13,224 nucleotides of DNA from the NCBI GenBank assembly GCA_044233495.1, contig JBIIJX010000046.1, positions 1 to 13,224 of the forward strand, read 5' to 3'. How positions within the stretch are numbered: the stretch's first letter is position 1; every line of letters starts with the position of its first letter. The position numbers and the translations under genes are program-made. The notes beneath the pieces were generated by a model that made no database searches, was not told where the DNA came from, and saw only the letters and a list, made by a program, of their open reading frames with translations. The DNA is from UBA10649 sp044233495. GTDB taxonomy: Bacteria > Actinomycetota > Actinomycetes > S36-B12. Positions 8,363 through 13,224 of this stretch are shown piece by piece.

Positions 8363-8947
8363 TCAGCGCGCCGCTACGCGGCCGACCCCGCCTCGGATGA
8401 AGTCCAGCACCAGGGCACGCTCGCGTTCCGCCGTGCTCACCCCCGACTCCACCCGTGTGATCGCGGCGTCGATGCAGCCCCACACGAGCGTCGCCACGGC
8501 CGGCGCGTCAGCGACTCCGAGGTCGGTGATGGCCGTCGTGAGCGGTGTGATGAGGTCGCGATGGCGGGCTTGCACCTCGGAGCGCCGGGTCTCCGGCAGG
8601 TCGACTGAGCCCGCTGCTCGCACCAAGGCATGCCGTCCGTCGCGTACGTACTCCAGCACCTCCGAGACCCACGCGTCGATGCGGGCGACGGGGTCGACCA
8701 CCTGGGCCACGGCGGCATCGAGTGCGTCGCTCCAGTCGGCCAGCTCGTCGAGGAGCACGTCGGCAATGAGGTCGGCAGCGCTGGAGTAGTACTCGTAGAC
8801 CGCGGACCGGGAGAGGCCAACCTCCGTCGCAACCTCGGCCACCGTGAAGGTCCCCTCGCGCAGGATCAGCGTCGCGGCCGCCGAGAGCAGGGCGGCCCGC
8901 CGGTGCTCGCGGTTGAGAGCGACGGTGGGCGCGGCAATTCGGGGCAC
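8363..8947 (-). CDS. TetR-family transcriptional regulator
   Basis: The 194-residue protein has the TetR architecture: an N-terminal helix-turn-helix (about residues 14-60) with FTVAEVATEVGLSRSAVYEYY, where the usual phenylalanine or histidine of the recognition helix region is present as tyrosine, then an all-helical ligand and dimer domain. The start is GTG (8947-8945 on the minus strand). No Shine-Dalgarno is evident, but CATAAT lies 6 bases upstream, suggesting leaderless transcription. It lies downstream of rpsT on the same strand and converges with holA. There is no divergent partner gene, so the usual clue to a TetR target is missing. The ligand and regulon are unknown; the gene may act on itself or elsewhere in the chromosome. 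Confidence 0.88.
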   Translation of the reverse strand: MPRIAAPTVALNREHRRAALLSAAATLILREGTFTVAEVATEVGLSRSAVYEYYSSAADLIADVLLDELADWSDALDAAVAQVVDPVARIDAWVSEVLEYVRDGRHALVRAAGSVDLPETRRSEVQARHRDLITPLTTAITDLGVADAPAVATLVWGCIDAAITRVESGVSTAERERALVLDFIRGGVGRVAAR

Positions 8948-8953
8948 GAGTGG

Positions 8954-8959
8954 ATTATG
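8954..8959 (-). promoter_or_regulatory. Predicted -10 element of the tetR gene
   Basis: On the minus strand CATAAT occupies 8959-8954, one mismatch from TATAAT, and is followed by 6 bases and the GTG start. This predicts a leaderless transcript. The position of a -35 box falls inside the rpsT terminator hairpin and shows no TTGACA-like sequence. Confidence 0.4.
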
Positions 8960-8969
8960 TCCGAAGACG

Positions 8970-9000
8970 ACGAAGGGCGCCCGTGACGGACGCCCTTCGT
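8970..9000 (-). terminator. Rho-independent-type terminator of rpsT
   Basis: A perfect 10-bp inverted repeat (8970-8979 with 9000-8991, arm ACGAAGGGCG) encloses an 11-base loop that can add three more pairs. It begins 17 bases after the rpsT stop when read on the minus strand. The following bases (TCGTCTTCGG) are only moderately T-rich, so termination may be incomplete and leave some readthrough into tetR. Confidence 0.75.
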
Positions 9001-9016
9001 GAAGTCAGGTGGCGGA

Positions 9017-9277
9017 TCAGAGAGCCGCGGCCTTCTTGGAGATCGACGACTTGCGGTTGGCCGCCTGGTTGGCGTGGATCACGCCCTTGCTGACCGCCTT
9101 GTCGAGGGCCCGGTTGGCCTCGGACGCCAGCTTGGTGGCTTCGGCGGAGTCGCCGGACGCTGCCGCCTCGTGGAACTTGCGGACGGCCGTCTTGAGGGAC
9201 GACTTGACCGACTTGTTGCGCAGGCGCGCCTTCTCGTTGGTGCGATTGCGCTTCATCTGCGACTTGATGTTCGCCAC
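9017..9277 (-). CDS. rpsT: 30S ribosomal protein S20
   Basis: S20 is a small basic primary 16S rRNA-binding protein of the 30S subunit. The 86-residue protein begins VANIKSQMKRNRTNEKAR (V read as Met) and has the alternating basic and alanine-rich helices of the family, with VSKGVIHANQAANRKSSIS near the C-terminus. The start is GTG at 9277-9275, backed by an excellent Shine-Dalgarno AGAAGG (9290-9285) 7 bases upstream. Longer versions reaching toward 9652 would run antisense to lepA and are not real. The gene is divergent from lepA. The non-AUG start recalls E. coli rpsT, whose UUG start takes part in feedback by S20; whether that happens here is unknown. Confidence 0.97.
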   Translation of the reverse strand: MANIKSQMKRNRTNEKARLRNKSVKSSLKTAVRKFHEAAASGDSAEATKLASEANRALDKAVSKGVIHANQAANRKSSISKKAAAL

Positions 9278-9331
9278 GGGGCAACCTTCTCGGCTTGTGG
9301 TTCTGGACAACGGACGGTGGTGCTGGCGCCT

Positions 9332-9363
9332 TGACGGACCGGCAGGGCTGCCGGTGGTGGTCA
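9332..9363 (-). promoter_or_regulatory. Stem-loop in the predicted rpsT mRNA leader
   Basis: A perfect 7-bp stem, ACCGGCA (9338-9344) with TGCCGGT (9349-9355) and a 4-base loop, is flanked by a 4-bp outer stem (TGAC 9332-9335 with GTCA 9360-9363) across an asymmetric 2/4-base internal loop. It would lie close to the 5' end of the rpsT mRNA if the predicted promoter is right, about 40 bases ahead of the Shine-Dalgarno. The function is unknown; it could stabilise the mRNA or bind a protein. Confidence 0.45.
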
Positions 9364-9374
9364 GGCGACCCCCA

Positions 9375-9404
9375 AGAGTACCCGTAGGCTGGCCTCCAGC
9401 CCAA
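9375..9404 (-). promoter_or_regulatory. Predicted rpsT promoter
   Basis: On the minus strand TTGGGC (9404-9399) and TACTCT (9380-9375) are 18 bases apart, fitting weak -35 and TANNNT -10 elements. Transcription would start near 9368 and give a leader of about 90 bases before the GTG. It overlaps a possible lepA promoter on the other strand. Confidence 0.35.
9385..9390 (+). promoter_or_regulatory. Possible -10 element for lepA
   Basis: TAGGCT fits TANNNT and lies 56 bases before the lepA GTG, giving a leader of about 50 bases. No clear -35 box is visible. The whole gap 9278-9446 holds only the rpsT leader, these two face-to-face promoter candidates, and two small hairpins. Confidence 0.3.
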
Positions 9405-9419
9405 ATCACCCCCTCGCCC

Positions 9420-9435
9420 AGGGGGAGACCCCCCT
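9420..9435 (+). other. GC-rich hairpin just upstream of the lepA start
   Basis: AGGGGG (9420-9425) pairs perfectly with CCCCCT (9430-9435) around an AGAC loop. It ends 11 bases before the GTG at 9447 and traps a purine run that otherwise resembles a ribosome-binding site. It could modulate lepA translation; this is inference from pairing alone. Confidence 0.35.
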
Positions 9436-9446
9436 CGCGGAGCCCG

Positions 9447-11291
9447 GTGCCTGCCCCCACGTCCGCCCCGCAGCCCGGTGCGACCGACCCCTCGGTCATC
9501 CGGAACTTCTGCATCATCGCCCACATCGACCATGGCAAGTCGACGCTGGCTGATCGGATGCTGCAGCAGACCGGGGTCGTCGAGGAGCGAGCCATGCGGG
9601 CCCAGTACCTCGACCGCATGGACATCGAGCGTGAGCGGGGCATCACGATCAAGTCCCAGGCCGTCCGGCTGCCCTATCGGGCTCGCGACGGCGCTGACTA
9701 CGTCCTGAACATGATCGACACGCCCGGGCACGTCGACTTCACCTACGAGGTCTCGCGATCGCTGGCCGCGTGCGAGGGCGCCGTGCTGCTCGTCGACGCT
9801 GCTCAGGGGATCGAGGCCCAGACCCTCGCCAACCTCTATCTCGCACTCGCCACCGATCTGACGATCATCCCCGTGCTCAACAAGATCGACCTGCCCGCTG
9901 CCCAGCCGGAGAAGTACGCTGCCGAGCTCGCGCACCTGATCGGCTGCTCGCCCGACGAGGTCCTGCGTGTCTCGGCGAAGACGGGAGCGGGGGTCGCCGA
10001 CCTGCTCGAGAAGATCGTCGAGCAGATACCTGCTCCGGTCGGCAATGCCGATGCCCCAGCGAGAGCCATGATCTTCGACTCCGTATACGACACGTACCGC
10101 GGCGTGGTCACCTACGTGAGGGTCGTGGATGGCCACCTGTCCAGCCGCGAGCGCATCGAGATGATGTCGACCAGGGCCGTGCACGAGCTGCTGGAGGTGG
10201 GTGTCATCTCACCCGAGCCCATGGCCGGATCCGGCCTGGGCGTCGGCGAGGTGGGGTATCTCATCACCGGGGTCAAGGACGTCCGCCAGTCGCGGGTCGG
10301 CGACACCGTCACCACTGAGCGCAGCGGAGCCGCTGAACCGCTCGGAGGCTATGCCGATCCGAAGCCGATGGTGTTCTCGGGCCTCTACCCGATCGACGGC
10401 TCCGACTATCCCGAACTGCGCGACGCTCTCGACAAGCTGAAGTTGAACGATGCCGCCCTCGTGTACGAGCCGGAGACCTCGCTCGCTCTCGGCTTCGGAT
10501 TCCGCTGCGGCTTCCTCGGCCTGCTCCACATGGAGATCGTGCGCGAGCGTCTTGAGCGCGAGGCGAACCTCGATCTGATCTCCACCGCCCCGAACGTCAT
10601 CTACCGCGTGGTGCTCGACGACGGCAAGGAGATCGTCGTCACGAACCCGAGCGAGTTTCCGACGCAGAAGGTCTCGCGCATCTTCGAGCCGATCGTGAAG
10701 TCGACGATCATCCTCCCCAGCGAGTTCGTCGGCACGGTGATGGAGCTGTGCCAGCAGCGGCGCGGATCGCTGCTCGGCATGGACTACCTGTCCGAGGACC
10801 GCGTCGAGATGCGCTACACGCTGCCTCTGGCCGAGATCGTCTTCGACTTCTTCGACTCCCTGAAGTCGCGGACGCGGGGCTATGCCTCGCTCGACTACGA
10901 GCTGACCGGCGAGCAGGAGGCCGACCTCGTCAAGGTCGACATCCTCCTGCACGGTGACCCGGTCGACGCTTTCAGTGCCATCGTGCACCGCGACAAGGCC
11001 ATGAGCTACGGCACGATGATGACGGGCAAGCTCAAGGAGCTGATCCCGCGCCAGCAGTTCGAGGTGCCCATCCAGGCTGCGATCGGCTCTCGAGTGATCA
11101 CCCGAGAGACCATCCGGGCGATCCGCAAGGACGTCCTGGCCAAGTGCTACGGCGGTGACATCACGCGTAAGCGCAAGCTTCTGGAGAAGCAGAAGGAGGG
11201 CAAGAAGCGGATGAAGATGGTCGGCCGGGTGGAGGTGCCGCAGGAGGCCTTCGTCGCCGCACTGTCCACCACCGAGGCCCCCAAGAAGTAA
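9447..11291 (+). CDS. lepA: Elongation factor 4 (LepA), ribosomal back-translocation GTPase
   Basis: LepA/EF4 is a translational GTPase related to EF-G that acts on the ribosome in elongation or 30S assembly. From GTG 9447 the protein is 614 residues, normal for the family. A short Pro/Ala-rich tail (1-15) precedes the GTPase domain: AHIDHGKS at 25-32 (P-loop), RGIT at 64-67 (switch I), DTPG at 91-94, NKID at 145-148 and a following VSAK. EF-G-like domains II, III and V follow. The LepA-specific C-terminal domain carries CYGGDITRKRKLLEKQKEGK, a run that tells LepA from EF-G. The frame is open back to 9009, but that part is antisense to rpsT. GTG 9447 is the last start before the conserved core; GGAG at 9439-9442 is 4 bases away, a rather short spacing. 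The stop overlaps hemW by one base (TAATG). Confidence 0.96.
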   Translation: MPAPTSAPQPGATDPSVIRNFCIIAHIDHGKSTLADRMLQQTGVVEERAMRAQYLDRMDIERERGITIKSQAVRLPYRARDGADYVLNMIDTPGHVDFTYEVSRSLAACEGAVLLVDAAQGIEAQTLANLYLALATDLTIIPVLNKIDLPAAQPEKYAAELAHLIGCSPDEVLRVSAKTGAGVADLLEKIVEQIPAPVGNADAPARAMIFDSVYDTYRGVVTYVRVVDGHLSSRERIEMMSTRAVHELLEVGVISPEPMAGSGLGVGEVGYLITGVKDVRQSRVGDTVTTERSGAAEPLGGYADPKPMVFSGLYPIDGSDYPELRDALDKLKLNDAALVYEPETSLALGFGFRCGFLGLLHMEIVRERLEREANLDLISTAPNVIYRVVLDDGKEIVVTNPSEFPTQKVSRIFEPIVKSTIILPSEFVGTVMELCQQRRGSLLGMDYLSEDRVEMRYTLPLAEIVFDFFDSLKSRTRGYASLDYELTGEQEADLVKVDILLHGDPVDAFSAIVHRDKAMSYGTMMTGKLKELIPRQQFEVPIQAAIGSRVITRETIRAIRKDVLAKCYGGDITRKRKLLEKQKEGKKRMKMVGRVEVPQEAFVAALSTTEAPKK

Positions 11292-12460
11292 TGCCGTTGA
11301 GTGGCGCCATGTCGGCTGGACGGGGGTTGGGCTTCTACGTTCACGTGCCGTTCTGCGTGACCCGGTGCGGCTACTGCGACTTCAACACCTACACGGCACC
11401 GGAACTCGGCGATTCCGTGCGCCGTGACACCTTCCACGAGGCCCTGATCGACGAGGTCCGTCTGGCGCGCCGCGTCCTGGGCGAGGATCCTCGTCCGGTC
11501 AGCACGGTGTTCGTCGGCGGAGGCACCCCGACCCTCCTCGGAGCCAAGGGTCTCGTCGCGGTCCTCGACGCGATCCGATCCGAGTTCGGCCTCACCGGGG
11601 ACGCCGAGGTCACGACGGAGGCGAACCCGGACTCCGTTGACGCGGGCATGCTGGCCGACCTCCTCGCCGGAGGTTTCACGCGATTGTCGCTCGGCATGCA
11701 GAGTTCCTCGCCGGCGGTGCTTCGCACCCTTGACCGCACGCATACGCCCGGCGCCAGCATCGCGGCGGTCCGCGCCGCGCTCGACGTCGGGTTCACGCAC
11801 GTGAACCTCGACCTCATCTACGGCACGCCAGGCGAGACGGACGACGACCTTCGTCGCTCGCTCGACGATGTCCTCTCCTCAGGCGTGGACCACGTTTCGG
11901 CATACGCCCTGATCGTCGAGACCGGCACTCCGCTGGCGCGGCGAATCGGCCGCGGTGAGCTTCCCGCCCCCGACGACGACGTGGCGGCAGATCGCTACGT
12001 CATCGTCGATGACGTCCTGTCCGCGGCCGGGCTGTCCTGGTACGAGGTCTCCAACTGGGCTCGGCCTGGAGGCGAGTGCCGCCACAACCGCGGCTACTGG
12101 CGCGGTGACGACTGGTGGGGGGTCGGTCCGGGTGCGCACAGCCACGTGGGCGGTCGGCGCTGGTGGAACGTCAAGCACCCGCTGACCTACACGCAGCGAC
12201 TTGGCACGGTGGATCCGGATGGCGGAGTGGGATATCCGGAGGAGGGATCCGAGACGTTGACGGACGATGACATCCGCACCGAGCAGGTCATGCTGGGCAT
12301 CCGGCTGGTCGAGGGCATCCCGGTGCCGGAATCTTCGGTGGTGCCGGACCTCGTGGACCGTGGGCTCGTCGATCGGGCATCCCTCGCCGACAACCGGCTC
12401 GTCCTCACTCGCGATGGGCGGCTGATGGCCGACGCGGTCGCGCGCGCCCTCTTGGCCTGA
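11291..12460 (+). CDS. hemW: Radical SAM haem chaperone HemW (formerly HemN-like)
   Basis: HemW is a radical SAM protein that binds haem and delivers it to membrane targets; it is often misnamed coproporphyrinogen III oxidase. The 389-residue protein has the [4Fe-4S] motif C22-x3-C26-x2-C29 followed by DFNTYT, the form of the HemW branch, whereas HemN oxidases have CxxxCxxC with an extra cysteine. GGGTP is at 76-80, EANPDS at 110-115 and LDLIYGTPGET at 173-183. The HemW signature H265-N-R-G-Y-W270 follows YEVSNWARPGGECR. The ATG at 11291 overlaps the lepA stop by one base; an in-frame ATG at 11309 would remove six residues and is equally acceptable. Translation with lepA is probably coupled, a pairing found widely in bacteria. 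Confidence 0.94.
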   Translation: MPLSGAMSAGRGLGFYVHVPFCVTRCGYCDFNTYTAPELGDSVRRDTFHEALIDEVRLARRVLGEDPRPVSTVFVGGGTPTLLGAKGLVAVLDAIRSEFGLTGDAEVTTEANPDSVDAGMLADLLAGGFTRLSLGMQSSSPAVLRTLDRTHTPGASIAAVRAALDVGFTHVNLDLIYGTPGETDDDLRRSLDDVLSSGVDHVSAYALIVETGTPLARRIGRGELPAPDDDVAADRYVIVDDVLSAAGLSWYEVSNWARPGGECRHNRGYWRGDDWWGVGPGAHSHVGGRRWWNVKHPLTYTQRLGTVDPDGGVGYPEEGSETLTDDDIRTEQVMLGIRLVEGIPVPESSVVPDLVDRGLVDRASLADNRLVLTRDGRLMADAVARALLA

Positions 12461-12467
12461 ATGGGCG

Positions 12468-12473
12468 TACACT
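12468..12473 (+). promoter_or_regulatory. Predicted -10 element of hrcA
   Basis: TACACT fits TANNNT and touches the left arm of the CIRCE operator, so the transcription start would fall inside the operator (about 12480), the arrangement expected for HrcA repression. A -35 box is not evident. Confidence 0.4.
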
Positions 12474-12500
12474 TGGCACTCGTCTGAGGTGAGTGCCAAG
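12472..12500 (+). promoter_or_regulatory. CIRCE operator (HrcA-binding inverted repeat)
   Basis: TTGGCACTC (12473-12481), a 9-base spacer and GAGTGCCAA (12491-12499) form a perfect inverted repeat, extended to 10 bp by C12472/G12500. The consensus is TTAGCACTC-N9-GAGTGCTAA; only one base per arm differs, and the change is symmetric. It stands 40 bases before the hrcA start, so HrcA should repress its own operon and release it at heat shock. Confidence 0.95.
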
Positions 12501-12539
12501 TCCGGTTGCCCAAGCCGGTCGCCGAGTCAGGGAGGTGGC

Positions 12540-13224
12540 ATGCAGGAGGAGCGTCGGCTCGCCGTCCTGCGCGCCATCGTCGAGGACTACGTCGCCACCC
12601 ACGAACCGGTCGGCTCCAAGGCCCTCGTCGAGCGGCACAACCTCGGCGTGTCACCGGCCACGATCCGCAACGACATGGCGGCGCTCGAGGAGGAGGGCTA
12701 CATCGCTCAGCCGCACACGAGCGCCGGCCGGGTGCCGACTGATCTCGGCTACCGACTGTTCGTCGACCGCCTGTCGGAGGTCAAGCCCCTGAGCCAGCCC
12801 GAGCGGAGGGCGATCGAGCGGTTCCTCGACGAGGCCGTCGACCTCGACGACGTCATGGCCCGCACCGTGCGCATCCTTGCTCAGGTGACCCAGCAGGTCG
12901 CGCTCGTGCAGTACCCCTCGCTGGCGCGCAGCACGATCAAGCACGTCGAACTCGTGCCGATGAGCAGCACCCGAATCATGCTGATCGTGATCACCGATAC
13001 CGCGCGGGTCGAGCAGCGCCTGATCGAGTGCGCCGGGCCCGTGCCTGAGAGCCTCGTGGCAGACCTGAGGTCCCGACTCAGTGTTGCCCTCGTCGGCAAG
13101 GGCCTGTCTGACGCCGCAGCCGCGGTGGCCGGCATGGAGGAGGCCTTCGCCGCTGAGGACCGCCCGGTCCTCAATGCCGTGATGGCCACTCTGCTCGAGA
13201 CACTGGCCGAGCGCACCGACGAGC
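12540..13224 (+). CDS. hrcA: Heat-inducible repressor HrcA, N-terminal 228 residues (runs off the right edge)
   Basis: HrcA is the repressor of class I heat-shock genes (groES, groEL, often dnaK or dnaJ) through the CIRCE operator, and depends on GroEL for activity. The visible part starts MQEERRLAVLRAIVEDYVAT and contains the winged helix-turn-helix with GVSPATIRNDMAALEEEGYI. The hallmark HTSAGRVPTDLGYR (residues 59-72) follows, then the GAF-like dimer domain with KHVELVPMSSTRIMLIVI. The family is usually near 340 residues, so roughly a third is missing to the right, where dnaJ is expected in actinobacteria. The ATG at 12540 has a strong GGGAGG (12530-12535) 4 bases upstream. A CIRCE element just ahead supports autoregulation. 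Confidence 0.96.
   Translation, partial: MQEERRLAVLRAIVEDYVATHEPVGSKALVERHNLGVSPATIRNDMAALEEEGYIAQPHTSAGRVPTDLGYRLFVDRLSEVKPLSQPERRAIERFLDEAVDLDDVMARTVRILAQVTQQVALVQYPSLARSTIKHVELVPMSSTRIMLIVITDTARVEQRLIECAGPVPESLVADLRSRLSVALVGKGLSDAAAAVAGMEEAFAAEDRPVLNAVMATLLETLAERTDE

Noticed and set aside
9331..9336. TTGACG as a -35 box for lepA
   Set aside because: No TANNNT lies 16-18 bases downstream, and the bases are part of the rpsT leader hairpin.
9009..9446. N-terminal extension of the lepA frame
   Set aside because: The extension is antisense to rpsT, covers the intergenic promoters, and LepA begins at the Pro-rich tail just before ATDPSVIRNFCIIAHIDHGK; GTG 9447 gives the normal length.

Overview
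The window is a piece of core chromosome from a high-GC Gram-positive bacterium (Actinomycetota). The signs are uniformly GC-rich codon use, frequent GTG starts, actinobacterial-type -10 elements (TANNNT) a few bases before start codons, and a gene order I recall from actinobacteria: leuS, comEA-comEC-holA, rpsT (opposite strand), lepA, hemW, hrcA. The genus cannot be read from this stretch. Coding density is very high, and I see no transposase, integrase, phage gene, CRISPR array, tRNA or rRNA.

Left part (1-3957, all + strand). The 3' half of leuS (leucyl-tRNA synthetase) is followed by a YcaQ/AlkX-type winged-helix DNA glycosylase with an intact Q-L-D catalytic motif. Next come a DegV-family fatty-acid-binding protein and plsY (acyl-phosphate:glycerol-3-phosphate acyltransferase), which overlap by one base. 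The degV gene appears to have its own promoter placed for leaderless transcription.

Middle part (4047-8346, + strand). comEA, comEC and holA form a tight operon with 4-base overlaps. ComEA (membrane anchor, SLBB domain, helix-hairpin-helix pair) and ComEC (membrane channel with metallo-beta-lactamase domain) are the DNA receptor and channel of natural transformation. HolA is the delta subunit of the DNA polymerase III clamp loader.

Right part (8363-13224). A TetR-family regulator and rpsT (ribosomal protein S20) lie on the minus strand, separated by a strong hairpin that looks like the rpsT terminator and also sits where the tetR promoter should be. Divergent from rpsT are lepA (elongation factor 4), hemW (radical-SAM haem chaperone, overlapping lepA by one base) and the 5' part of hrcA (heat-shock repressor). 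hrcA is preceded by a near-consensus CIRCE operator, so it should be autoregulated. dnaJ would be expected just past the right edge.

I found no new multi-gene system. The points most worth a second look are the degV-plsY coupling, which suggests acyl-phosphate delivery to PlsY; the YcaQ-like glycosylase in a housekeeping locus; a hairpin in the predicted rpsT mRNA leader; and the arrangement of the rpsT terminator over the tetR promoter.
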